Part shown: positions 1-8,446 of the stretch, piece by piece
Layout: each line of letters starts with the position of its first letter
Position numbering within the stretch: position 1 is the stretch's first letter
Notes under the pieces: generated by a model
What the model was told of the DNA's origin: nothing
Database searches by the model: none
The model's input: only the letters and a program-made list of their open reading frames with translations
Assembly (NCBI RefSeq): GCF_004770745.1
Contig: NZ_RQGD01000033.1
Coordinates: forward strand, 1-51,275
Direction of reading: 5' to 3'
DNA length: 51,275 bases
Source of the DNA: Leptospira ognonensis
Lineage (GTDB): Bacteria; Spirochaetota; Leptospiria; Leptospirales; Leptospiraceae
Made by a program: the position numbers and the translations under genes

Positions 1-172
1 TATAAGAAATTATCTTGAGTTTGTTTATTTTAATATTATAATTCTAATTATATCTTTCTAATTTGTCTGCTTTCCTGAAAGGCAAGTAATTTCTCCATTT
101 CAATCAGGATTCGTTACGGAAGATCCAATTCTCGAGTAATGAATTTAATTTTTATTCAGGCAGTGTCAATCC

Positions 173-775
173 ATGGTATTAACAGAAAAGAATTTTCTAA
201 ATAATTTAAAATCACTCAAATCGGCAAAAGAGCTACCTAAAGTGAAACGATATTTTACAGAGAAAACAAAGGACGATAAGTTTATCGGAATACGTATGGC
301 AGCAATCTTTAAACTCGCTAAACAGTATTCTGAAATGGAGCATAGTGAGGTATTAAAACTACTACGAAGTGAATTTTATGAAGCCCGAATGGGTGCAGTT
401 AGTATCATGGATTTTCAAGCTAGAAAAAAAAATGCAACTTCCGAGAGAAAAAAAGCGCTTTTTGAAATGTATATTCATAACCATCAATGGATTAACAACT
501 GGGATTTAATAGACAGATCTGCACCATATGTGATCGGAGGATACTTATATGATAAACCTCGAAATATATTATACAAGCTTGCAAAATCTAAAAATATCTG
601 GGAACGTCGGACTGCCATAGTTAGTACTTACTTTTTCATAAGACAGAATGATCTAGCTGACACCTTTAAAATAGCAGAAATTTTGAGAAATGACCAGCAA
701 GATTTAATACAGAGAGCCGTAGGAAGTTGGATTCGCGAAGCTGGAAAAAATCGATTCAAAAATATTGACATTTAA
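173..775 (+). CDS. DNA alkylation repair protein, AlkD-like (short C-terminus)
   Basis: HEAT-like repeat glycosylase of the AlkD/AlkC superfamily, which removes cationic alkylated bases such as 3-methyladenine and 7-methylguanine. The family signature NNWDLID lies at residues 108-114 and supplies the Trp and the catalytic Asp; an aromatic-Arg motif (WERR) lies at 143-146, and QRAVGSWIREAGK at about 180-192 matches the last conserved helix start. Relatives usually continue about 30 residues further (a PRTxLRYAIE-like helix). Here the frame stops directly after IREAGK plus eight residues, and I could not find that helix in the other two frames downstream. It may be a natural short form or a 3'-truncated gene. 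The ATG at 173 has no strong ribosome site. Nothing nearby suggests an operon. Confidence 0.8.
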   Translation: MVLTEKNFLNNLKSLKSAKELPKVKRYFTEKTKDDKFIGIRMAAIFKLAKQYSEMEHSEVLKLLRSEFYEARMGAVSIMDFQARKKNATSERKKALFEMYIHNHQWINNWDLIDRSAPYVIGGYLYDKPRNILYKLAKSKNIWERRTAIVSTYFFIRQNDLADTFKIAEILRNDQQDLIQRAVGSWIREAGKNRFKNIDI

Positions 776-1376
776 TACATTCTGCTCTCTCTTCAAGTCG
801 CGAAGGATCGGTTTCATTTCATCGAGAAGTGAAGATGTTTTTAGGTTGGTGGCGAGCAGAAGAAAACCGTGTGAACTTGGTAACTGTAGCTTTAAGGTTG
901 GAATGTTTTCTGTTTCCATATATTTGTTTTTTCTCTCTTCTGCATTACAATGGATGCACAATAATAGTAGTAATTGAAAGACTAAGTTTTCCCAGATTTG
1001 CCTGAGTTTCATATTGACTTGAATTGTAAGTCAGCTACCGATTCGAAAATTGAACAAATCCGACAAATTTATATTTATTTTCACGCTTTCAATGAGTTTC
1101 TGAGTTTTCATGACACTCGATCTAAGCACAGGAGAAACGAAAAGATCGTTGCGTTCAATGGATTTCAAATTCTAAAGAAATCAGTAACGGGAAGACTGAT
1201 CCATGGAAATGGATCCAGGAAAAGAGATTCGTTAGGTGTAGTTAGGAAAAGGAGTCTTTTTAGTTCAGTTCCGCAATTAGATTGGATAGAAAAATGAGCA
1301 TGGCTATCCTTTTTCTAGTTTTTTTGGGAGCAAAAGCTTGCTTCTCAGAAATAGATTCTTATGTTGTTCCTACGTG
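776..1376. other. Intergenic stretch, no convincing gene
   Basis: About 600 bases between the AlkD-like gene and the propeller lipoprotein. Short open frames exist on both strands (for example minus 1012-704 and plus 998-1297). None has a good ribosome site together with a recognisable family, and the minus-strand one runs into the 3' end of the AlkD-like gene. No repeat or clear terminator was seen. Confidence 0.5.
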
Positions 1377-2645
1377 ATGAGAATGTTAATGAATCAAATT
1401 TTTACATCCTTCATTTTTATATTTATATCATTTGCCCTACTTGGTTGTGGAAAAAATTCTCTTTCGAATGCCTGTGATCCGCAAAATAAATTCTATAGAG
1501 ATTATTTTACCATCAAATTGATCTTAGAAGACGATACCGCTTATTGTGGAACGAAAATTGTCTTACCTTCTATTTGCGATTTAACTCCTTTTGAAGTGAT
1601 CCAACCCAAAAAATGGAAATATGTACAAGAAGAATTGCGAAAACAATTTTCCAAGGGTAAAAGGGAAACTACGACCTCAATCGTACCTTCTCCTATAAGT
1701 GGCACAGCGAAATGGTTAGGTGGTGTGTTGTTAAAGGATGGCAATTTAGTTTCCCTTCCCTATAACGAAGAAAGAATTTTGACAACAAAATTAGGTAATT
1801 TTGAATCAAAACTAATATCGACTCAGGTGTCGAGTACTGGTAAATGGGAAGGCGGAGTTCTTGCACCCAACGGCAAGGTATATGGAATTCCGCGTGGAGC
1901 CGATAACATTTTAGTTTATGATCCCATAGCATCTAGTGTCGCAACCTTGCCCAGCCCATTGGCAGGTGTTAATAAATGGAGAGGCGGAGTGCTCGCGCCA
2001 AATGGAAAAATTTATGCGATGCCGGTAAGTGTTTCTTCTATTCTAGTGATCGATCCAAGTAATGATAGCACGTATCTTTTGCCATCTCCAGCCATTGGCT
2101 CGAACCTTTGGGAAGGAGGTGTACTTGCACCCAATGAAAAAATTTATGGCATTCCAGTTGATGGAGATTCCATTCTTGTTATCAATACAAAAACAGATGA
2201 GGTAAAGACGATTCCAGCGCCCGTTTCGGGAACTGGGAAGTGGCGGCAGGGAGTCCTGCTTGCTAGTGGGAAAATTCTCGGAGTACCAAGTTCAAGTAAT
2301 CAGTTTTTAATCATTGATCCGGAAACTGATCAAGTATCGACTTTCGATTCTCCCGTAACAGGCCTTAGTAAGTGGAGAGGAGCGTCGCTCGCACCCGATG
2401 GAAATATTTATTTTTTCCCGGCTGACATTTCGAAAATTCTGATTCTTAACAGTGAAAATTTCACTTATTCGACGATTGAAAGCGGAGTTTCCGGTGCCAA
2501 TAAGTGGGGTGATGGAGTCCTAACTATAGATGGTCGTATCATCCTAATACCACATACGAGTGATCATTTTCTTTCCATTCAAACTGGGGCCAATGGCTCA
2601 ATATGTGAATCAATCCTGATGAGCGGATACTATAACAAGTACTAA
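1377..2645 (+). CDS. Lipoprotein with seven 44-residue beta-propeller repeats
   Basis: Predicted exported lipoprotein. An N-terminal hydrophobic segment ends in a spirochaetal lipobox (FALLGC). The ATG at 1377 is preferred to the upstream TTG at 1338 because the signal peptide then has normal length. From about residue 95 the protein has seven consecutive repeats, those in the middle exactly 44 residues long, with consensus sP-x-x-G-x-x-KW-x-GGVLAPNGKIYGIP...ILVIDP. Each repeat has the strand pattern of a propeller blade, so a closed seven-bladed propeller is the simplest model. Function is unknown; ligand binding or adhesion at the cell surface is inference. The final repeats are the most diverged (GASLAPDGN, DGVLTIDGR). 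Confidence 0.85.
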   Translation: MRMLMNQIFTSFIFIFISFALLGCGKNSLSNACDPQNKFYRDYFTIKLILEDDTAYCGTKIVLPSICDLTPFEVIQPKKWKYVQEELRKQFSKGKRETTTSIVPSPISGTAKWLGGVLLKDGNLVSLPYNEERILTTKLGNFESKLISTQVSSTGKWEGGVLAPNGKVYGIPRGADNILVYDPIASSVATLPSPLAGVNKWRGGVLAPNGKIYAMPVSVSSILVIDPSNDSTYLLPSPAIGSNLWEGGVLAPNEKIYGIPVDGDSILVINTKTDEVKTIPAPVSGTGKWRQGVLLASGKILGVPSSSNQFLIIDPETDQVSTFDSPVTGLSKWRGASLAPDGNIYFFPADISKILILNSENFTYSTIESGVSGANKWGDGVLTIDGRIILIPHTSDHFLSIQTGANGSICESILMSGYYNKY

Positions 2646-2798
2646 ATATGAATTAAAAAATAAGATTTGAACTTTTTCTCATTACTACCTTGTAGTCGCA
2701 AGATGGGGCTTCTTAGTTAGCTCATAAATTCCGGGTAAGATGTTTACTCGTTGAAAGAAAACGAAACTTGATGGGAACGAAATTAGTAAACCTGTTTT

Positions 2799-3103
2799 TC
2801 AAAATTCGATCAAGCTGGCCTTTTTCCTGAAAAAATAGGCATTACTGTTTTTATTAGTTCCCGATTACGTTTTGGATCAAAAACAGGTTTTACAGCCAGC
2901 CCTTGACTAAATAATTCTTGCCAACAACTGTTTTCCGCATACGAGAAATCTTGATCATTCTGAAGTGCAGTTACCAGAGACTCTCTCAAAATAGCGTTAA
3001 TCTAGGCATTCGAAGAAATTATGGCACCTAACGGTGTATTGATTTCATGAGAGATTCTGCCGACAATTGGAATGTTTCTTGTATTTCTTTAGTGGCTTCC
3101 TTT
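2799..3103 (-). pseudogene. Histidine kinase remnant (H-box region)
   Basis: On the minus strand the frame through 3060-3003 reads VGRISHEINTPLGAI, a clear HisKA dimerisation/phosphoacceptor box with its His and the Glu-Ile-Asn-x-Pro motif. It is cut by an in-frame TAG soon after (…ISSNA-stop). The same frame then reopens as INAILRESLVTALQND and continues to a stop at 2799. Upstream, a helical segment (KEATKEIQETFQ) is in a different frame, so at least one frameshift and one nonsense mutation are present. No ATP-binding domain follows. The fragment is a decayed sensor kinase. Confidence 0.7.
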
Positions 3104-3291
3104 TATAATCTTACCCATCCTTGGCGCTTATTTTTTGACCAAAGAACCTGACACGTACGCGCAGTGCGAAATTGAATTCAAGAACCTTCCGACTTGAATG
3201 TTGCCATCATCAGAGAAGGGGGGTTCTGGGGTATCGACCGAACAACGCATGTCTTCGGAACAAATGATTCCAATTTATATTAAAAAAATTC

Positions 3292-3579
3292 TCACTTGCA
3301 ATTAAGGGTTATCTTCTCGGATTCCAAAGCGGCCTGCTTTTTATCAGTCTCGGATGCCTTAGTTACATCCAGAAATGCTTCCATATAACGAACGTTTTGC
3401 TCATACTCTCGCACGCAGGCGGAATAGCCTGGGTCTGCTTTTGCTTTGAGTTGATTGCATTCACATTGTTTTGTCGCAGTTTCAATATAATGTTTTTTTA
3501 AAGTTTCCTTCTCCTGATCGGAAAGACCGCAAGCTAAAACTATTGGGAAACAAAGCAAAATGATTCGTTTGATTTTCAA
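3292..3579 (-). CDS. Small lipoprotein with CEC motif
   Basis: A 95-residue predicted lipoprotein. The signal peptide runs MKIKRIILLCFPIVLAC, giving a lipobox VLAC with Cys 17. The mature part has a CEC motif near residue 38, a later single Cys (SACVREYE) and a C-terminal Cys, and looks helical and charged. Translation starts at a TTG with a good GGAGA site 8 bases upstream, so the start is well supported. The next gene upstream on the same strand (4134-3712) encodes another small exported protein with the same MCEC/QCEC pattern. The two may be distant paralogues. Function unknown. Confidence 0.7.
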   Translation of the reverse strand: MKIKRIILLCFPIVLACGLSDQEKETLKKHYIETATKQCECNQLKAKADPGYSACVREYEQNVRYMEAFLDVTKASETDKKQAALESEKITLNCK

Positions 3580-3711
3580 GGTTTTTTCTCCAAGGATTAA
3601 AATAATCGAAGTAAAATGATAGACGTCAATATTTTTTCATTTCCATTTTCTACAATCTTGTAAGGAAAAAATAATTTGGCTATCTTACTCCGATCAGTTT
3701 TGAATTTAAAA

Positions 3712-4134
3712 TTATTTGTCACATGAATTCGTGATTTGGTTGAATTCAATTCGCTTTTGATCTTCAGCGAAAGTTTTGCCGTACTGGCTTTGTTTTTGAA
3801 AGCATGCCATTTTTTGACCTTTTGGTGCCAACGAAAAACAATCACATACTTCTTTTACTTTCTCTTCAAAGCTTAGATTGTCTTTTATCTCCCCATTTCC
3901 GACCATCTCTCGTTCACATTGTCCAAGTTTTTCAAGGTATTGAGAATAAGCATCCGATCCTTTTTTAAGGGCTTTTACATGTTTTTCTCTGAGAGTTAAA
4001 CATCTTTTTTTATCTTTTGCCGAATTCGATGATTTTGATTTATTTAAACACTCACACATCTCTTTTGATTTTTCTTCTGCATTTGCAAATAAAGGAAAAG
4101 AAAAAAGAATTAAACTTAGGAAAATCAATTTCAT
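3712..4134 (-). CDS. Small Cys-rich exported protein
   Basis: Predicted periplasmic or exported protein of about 140 residues. The start at 4134 gives a classical Sec signal peptide (MKLIFLSLILFSFPLFANA) ending at an Ala-Asn-Ala cleavage site; the earlier ATG at 4158 would add eight polar residues before it. The mature protein holds Cys pairs in MCEC, CLTL, QCERE, VCDCF, ACF and a final SCDK, giving a likely disulfide-bonded helical fold built of two similar halves (CEC...CL and CDC...AC). It resembles the neighbouring 95-residue lipoprotein in its CxC-helix-Cys spacing. No known family recognised. Confidence 0.65.
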   Translation of the reverse strand: MKLIFLSLILFSFPLFANAEEKSKEMCECLNKSKSSNSAKDKKRCLTLREKHVKALKKGSDAYSQYLEKLGQCEREMVGNGEIKDNLSFEEKVKEVCDCFSLAPKGQKMACFQKQSQYGKTFAEDQKRIEFNQITNSCDK

Positions 4135-4650
4135 TTTGTGATTAACAATCATGTGCAATAGAATATGAGTAGATGAATTGTTGTCTAGAAATTTATAGAT
4201 TTCTAGTCGCTTTTATTAAAGAATTGATTCAACTTTGGATTCTTAACCGGAACGATATAATTCTAATTCAGAATAATAAACTTGGTAAAAGATTGCCATT
4301 CTAACCTGAGTACGTTTTAGCAGATTCGAATCAAATTTGATTAAAATTCAAATTTTTCAGGACTCGGTTAATCTATAAAAGATTAAGATCAGTGAAGACG
4401 ATAAAATAGTACAATCGAATTAAAGAGATTGTTTTTAGTTTCTTTTGTATTTTAAAAATCAATGAAATTGATTTCTTTTGCTGGGGTAGAAAAAAAATTC
4501 TGCGAGAGCATTGCACTATAAACAAACTTATTTCCGTGAGATCAATAGGTTAATCCAGAAGTTCCCAAAATGGTTTACATATCGAATTGTGGATGGTTCC
4601 CAGTTAGGAAAGAGCTTGCCATAACCTAGTGATCAACATCATTTCAGCCT
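4135..4650. other. Intergenic region before the cyclase
   Basis: About 500 AT-rich bases between divergent genes. It must hold promoters for the Cys-rich protein (leftward) and the cyclase (rightward). I see no unambiguous -35/-10 pair, no operator-like palindrome and no coding remnant. Confidence 0.5.
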
Positions 4651-5997
4651 ATGACACGTTACCGTAAATTTGTGGATTGGCTTAAGGTGACAGGAGCCAC
4701 TAGGGGACTAAGTGAGCAGGATGCGCGAGCCGTTCGCACAACGGCATGGGTGCAAATCCTGATGTTTTCTTTGCCGACGCTGCTAATCGTTCCCACGTAT
4801 TTTACAGAGCCACCAGAGACCCATATATTCACCTATGCGACGTATTTCCCTTTAGTCGTGCCACTTGTGATTGCTCGTTACTTACTCATCCAGCAGAGAC
4901 TAGCGGCAGCCGCAATCCTCACCTTGGTCGCCTCCGATTATCATCTCGTGGCCTTGTCGATTGCGCAAGCGGATGATCCGGCGCCGATGGGATTTTTACT
5001 CCTAGGGATGTTGTCATTTGTGATGGTCCCGCGCCAACACGTCATCACGCGTTGGAGCCTTGTCATTGTGCCCATGGGTCTATTTTTATTTTTCCAATAC
5101 TACTATAGATCACTTGGCAAATCAGGAATATTCGGTCCTGCTCATCTGGTCGTACCTGCCGACTACCTCATGCCGCCACTCACTCTTTTAATTATCTTTT
5201 TCATTCTAATCACTTATCAGTTTGTAAAGGCTGTAAACGGCGCGGAAGATCGACTTGCAGCAGAGCTTGCTAAATCCGAGAAGCTCCTATTGAACATCTT
5301 ACCACGAGAAGTGGCAAATGAATTGAAGATGGACGGCACGAGCAAACCACGCCACTTTCCCTCTGCTACTGTTTGCTTCACTGATTTTGAAGGCTTTACC
5401 AAAATCGCCGAGACGCTAAAGCCGGAAGAGCTAGTGGCTGAGTTAGATCGTTGCTTTTCTTATTTCGATAGCTTGATGGATCGATACAATCTTGAAAAAC
5501 TCAAGACCATCGGCGACAGCTATATGTTTGCTGGTGGAATTCCTCAGAACAATGCCACGCATGCGGTGGATTGTGTAATGGCAGCCCTTGAGATTCAAGC
5601 GTTTATGAATCGGATGAAGGAAATTAAAGCGGACCAGAATCTGCCGTATTGGCAACTTCGATTGGGGATTCACTCCGGTGATCTCGTCGCGGGCGTAATC
5701 GGAGAACGAAAGTTTGCCTATGATGTTTGGAGTGATACGGTAAATACAGCAAGCCGCTGCGAATCGTCAGGAGCTTCTGGGAAAATCAATATCTCTGGCG
5801 TAACCTTTGAGCTCATTAAAGATTTTTTTGCCTGCGAATATCGAGGAGCGATGCCAGCAAAAAACAAGGGTCAGATCGACATGTATTTTGTGCAAGGTTT
5901 GCTACCAGAGTTGCAACGTCCCGGTCATGAGCGTACTCCTAACGTTGAATTCGAAAAACGATACCGAAGATTGCGAGAGCAACAAACATCGAGCTAG
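4651..5997 (+). CDS. Membrane-bound class III adenylyl cyclase
   Basis: Converts ATP to cyclic AMP. Residues 33-195 form about six membrane helices; a short linker (KSEKLLLNILP, 208-218, the usual cyclase-transducer sequence) leads into the catalytic domain at about 235-420. Catalytic residues are present: metal-binding D245 (FTDFEGFT) and D289 (KTIGDSY), adenine-selecting K285 and D358 (YDVW), and transition-state N365 and R369 (DTVNTASR). K285 plus D358 argue for ATP rather than GTP. A cyclic-nucleotide-binding protein lies 9 kb away. The codons are visibly richer in G and C than in flanking genes, which hints at transfer from another lineage. No good ribosome site precedes the ATG. It is monocistronic, with a hairpin downstream. 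Confidence 0.9.
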   Translation: MTRYRKFVDWLKVTGATRGLSEQDARAVRTTAWVQILMFSLPTLLIVPTYFTEPPETHIFTYATYFPLVVPLVIARYLLIQQRLAAAAILTLVASDYHLVALSIAQADDPAPMGFLLLGMLSFVMVPRQHVITRWSLVIVPMGLFLFFQYYYRSLGKSGIFGPAHLVVPADYLMPPLTLLIIFFILITYQFVKAVNGAEDRLAAELAKSEKLLLNILPREVANELKMDGTSKPRHFPSATVCFTDFEGFTKIAETLKPEELVAELDRCFSYFDSLMDRYNLEKLKTIGDSYMFAGGIPQNNATHAVDCVMAALEIQAFMNRMKEIKADQNLPYWQLRLGIHSGDLVAGVIGERKFAYDVWSDTVNTASRCESSGASGKINISGVTFELIKDFFACEYRGAMPAKNKGQIDMYFVQGLLPELQRPGHERTPNVEFEKRYRRLREQQTSS

Positions 5998-6119
5998 ACT
6001 TTGATGCGACCGCAGACAATGATAGAATGTAACTAACTTCTTGACTTTGTAATTTCGGAATAGTAACCAAATAAATCTCAGCGTAATCTTCAAATGTTTT
6101 TAACTGAGTATGATGATGA

Positions 6120-6154
6120 TTCTGAACTGACTAGAATCTGTCATCAGTTCAGAA
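6120..6154. terminator. Hairpin between convergent genes
   Basis: A perfect 11-bp stem (arms 6120-6130 and 6144-6154, TCTGAACTGA / TCAGTTCAGA) with a 13-base loop lies between the 3' end of the cyclase and that of the small minus-strand gene. There is no tight U-run, but T-rich sequence follows within 20 bases on the plus strand. It probably ends transcription in one or both directions. Confidence 0.45.
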
Positions 6155-6180
6155 CGTTATGATCGGAAAAATTTCTTTTT

Positions 6181-6450
6181 TTAATTTGCCTTAATTATAA
6201 ATCGCTTACTTCCACTCTCATCATAACATTTCGTACCATTACAAGAAGCAGATGCTCCAGTAGTTGGACCGCAATCCTTCCCGATCGTTTTTTTGCAGAC
6301 CGCAGAAGCTTTTTTTCTTACTTCATTCGTATCACCATTGATACACACCTTAATATCTGATTCTCGAAAAGAATAACATTTTGCAGATAGTTGTTGAGTT
6401 AACAGGACCGTGCCAAGTAAGGCGACGATAATTCTAATATTTAGTAACAT
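6181..6450 (-). CDS. Small secreted six-cysteine protein
   Basis: An 89-residue protein with a Sec signal peptide (hydrophobic core IIVALLGTVLLT, probable cleavage after LSA). The mature part of about 66 residues has six cysteines (AKC, KVC, AVC, KDC, ASC, TKC), an even number suited to three disulfides. A purine-rich AAGGGAAA site stands upstream of the ATG. The sequence CYSFRESDIKVCINGDTNEVRKKA is compact and polar. I do not recognise a family. It is likely periplasmic or released. Confidence 0.6.
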   Translation of the reverse strand: MLLNIRIIVALLGTVLLTQQLSAKCYSFRESDIKVCINGDTNEVRKKASAVCKKTIGKDCGPTTGASASCNGTKCYDESGSKRFIIKAN

Positions 6451-6851
6451 TTGTTTTCCCTTATAAAATCCTTCATTTCAACCTTGAATACGATATCACA
6501 CCATGCAAGTGAATAAGAAAAATTAATTCATCCGAAAACGGCATTGGTTCTTTTTTGAATAGAATGATTCTAGTTAAAAAATAAGTAAAAAAAATACAAA
6601 CGTAGCAGGAGTTAACATTTTTTGTTTTTTTTTGGTTTCAAGTTGATGGCTTATCGATGAAAGTGTATGCGTTAGTCGTAAAAAAATATCTTCAGATAAT
6701 TTTACTATCAGAGAATTCCAAAAAATATATGCAGTCAAAGAAACTTCTAAACTGCATTTATGGGATTGGTCACAAATCTATTGCCGCCATTTTAGTTAAT
6801 AATAAAAAAGCCAACTCGAAGTGTTTCGAACTGCAGATCCAAACTACTTCT
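6451..6851. other. Intergenic stretch, nothing recognised
   Basis: About 400 AT-rich bases including long A and T runs. One open frame on the plus strand (6657-6992) overlaps the opposite-strand membrane gene and shows no signal, family or ribosome site, so it is treated as chance. Confidence 0.5.
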
Positions 6852-7265
6852 CTAATCTCTGTTAGATATTTTTGCCACAATATAGGTCGCCCCGAATGCT
6901 TTTATAAAAGAAGCTGCCGCCCATATCAAACTGATCGATATCGGAATCGGCAAATAGCTATAACTGGCTATCTGGGGCATCGCCAAGACTAATCCGAGAC
7001 CAAAACCAAATGGTACCGCTTTTTTACATTCCTTGTCGGGACCAACGATGGGGTAGAAAAAAGCTATAGCCATCGCAAAAAGAAACTGACTGAGAAGCAT
7101 AACGAACATATTTGAATCGGCCTGCGGGCGCCAAACATGCATCGTTGCTTCGTAAAGTCCTCTCATCAAAAGACCGTGAACTAAATATTCAAAAATAAAA
7201 ACAAATACAAATGCCGTCACTCCACCTAGCAACATACCTTTTATCATTTTGCTATTGTCGTTCAT
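6852..7265 (-). CDS. Four-helix integral membrane protein, function unknown
   Basis: A 137-residue inner-membrane protein with about four hydrophobic helices (residues 9-30, 54-72, 85-105 and 110-132). The first loop has the motif EYLVHGLLMRGLYEATMHVW, the pattern of small DUF-type four-helix proteins with conserved His and aromatic residues near the membrane face. A strong ribosome site (AAGGAGA, 7 bases before the ATG) fixes the start. It is a single gene with no co-transcribed neighbour. A transport or redox role cannot be told from sequence. Confidence 0.7.
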   Translation of the reverse strand: MNDNSKMIKGMLLGGVTAFVFVFIFEYLVHGLLMRGLYEATMHVWRPQADSNMFVMLLSQFLFAMAIAFFYPIVGPDKECKKAVPFGFGLGLVLAMPQIASYSYLPIPISISLIWAAASFIKAFGATYIVAKISNRD

Positions 7266-7537
7266 ATTGTCTCCTTGTTACTTTTATCCAATGATATGAG
7301 ATTCAAATTCAGAAGTCATTCAAAATTATTATTTTGCCTTTAAGGCTCGAACAAAGTATTAGATAGTTAGAAACCATTCTCTTTGGAAATTGATGAGATG
7401 ATTGGTGCAAAATTTTGATCGATTGCAAAGAACCCGATTTAATTCGGCTTAAAGGCGAACAAATTTTTACAGAAAGGGATTCGATACTTCCCCTGCAGAA
7501 AACAAACTTTGATTCCTGCAGAGGAGTCAATTTTAAG

Positions 7538-8365
7538 TTACTCGGTCGTCGCCGCTATCGAGTAAGTTGATGTGCCTGAGGTAATCGTCCAAACGTTTCC
7601 GTTCGAGAAAAAATAACTCACATTTGTGCAATTTGCGCCATCATTGTAACTGATGGAGCTTGAAGCAGTTCTTGCCGAAATTGTAAAATAAGAACTCGTC
7701 CCACCATTAGCAACACTGCCGATTGAAGCATACTTTGTGCTTGCACCGCAGGTAATCGACGTATGTAAGGAATAAGTTTCAGTACTACCGCTGCTGTTTT
7801 TAAATCTGATCCTTGGCGACGCTGTTGAAAGTGAAACGGTCTGGGAGGACTTGATCCCATCGTTACTACAACGGGTTGCGACGCCATAAATTGTCGAACT
7901 CGAACCTGTAAACGAAAGACCTGCAGCAAGGCCAGCTGCGAAATTTGTCATGGATGCATAATAGTCATAATAAGTGATTTTTACACCCATACCAGAGGAC
8001 GTGATGTTACCCGAGCAAGAACCTACGGAATTGCGCGTAGTAGAACAAGCGGCAACGGAAGAAAAAGTGCCCGAATTTGTGGAACAATGGGAGCTGGCAC
8101 TTGTCGCGGAAGTCGAGGCTGCATAATCGAAGCATCTGGGACCATCGGTGGCTGTATCAGGTAAGGTGCAGGAACAAGTGGGACAGGTGGATGTGGAAGT
8201 ACTACTCGTTAGTTGATTTAAAAGCAGTAGGTTCGTTAGATCTTCGTTTTCTTTTTTTTCAGAATTTGGATTACAATTGAAAAGAACAATTAACGAACAG
8301 GAAGCGAACAGGAAGCGAAACTCATAATATATTCTCCAGTTAGTTGTTAACACAAAAAAAAGCAA
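7538..8365 (-). CDS. Ser/Thr-rich lipoprotein with disrupted start
   Basis: The mature part is clearly coding: after a lipobox (IVLFNC) comes a polar stretch, an LLLLNQL segment, an STST linker with Cys pairs (CPTCSC), then a Ser/Thr/Gly-rich beta domain of about 200 residues with several cysteines. The only start in frame is a TTG at 8365 without a ribosome site. A good GGAGA site precedes an ATG at 8325 that is out of frame. One extra base just after that ATG would give MKFRFLFASCSLIVLFNC, a canonical lipoprotein signal. The gene is therefore either frameshifted, phase-variable, or affected by a sequence error. Function unknown. Confidence 0.6.
   Translation of the reverse strand: MLFFVLTTNWRIYYEFRFLFASCSLIVLFNCNPNSEKKENEDLTNLLLLNQLTSSTSTSTCPTCSCTLPDTATDGPRCFDYAASTSATSASSHCSTNSGTFSSVAACSTTRNSVGSCSGNITSSGMGVKITYYDYYASMTNFAAGLAAGLSFTGSSSTIYGVATRCSNDGIKSSQTVSLSTASPRIRFKNSSGSTETYSLHTSITCGASTKYASIGSVANGGTSSYFTISARTASSSISYNDGANCTNVSYFFSNGNVWTITSGTSTYSIAATTE
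8295..8316. repeat. Tandem 11-bp duplication in the lipoprotein signal region
   Basis: The unit GAACAGGAAGC occurs twice head to tail (8295-8305, 8306-8316), inside the signal-peptide codons of the minus-strand Ser/Thr-rich lipoprotein. Eleven is not a multiple of three, so gain or loss of a unit switches reading frame. Removing one unit would also bring the ATG at 8325 into frame with the lipobox. Confidence 0.8.
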
Positions 8366-8446
8366 CGGATTTTAAATGTCAAATCAGAAATAAAGAAGTT
8401 AGGTTTTGCGATCGAGAGGAAGTGCCTTCTTTCCATCCAATTCATA

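Noticed and set aside
704..1012. Minus-strand frame with a hydrophobic N-terminus ending in IHC
   Set aside because: No ribosome site, no family, and it overlaps the 3' end of the AlkD-like gene; the lipobox-like Cys could be chance.
998..1297. Plus-strand 99-codon frame
   Set aside because: TTG start without ribosome site, biased composition and no recognisable pattern.
6657..6992. Plus-strand 111-codon frame
   Set aside because: Overlaps a well-supported membrane gene on the other strand and has no protein-like features.
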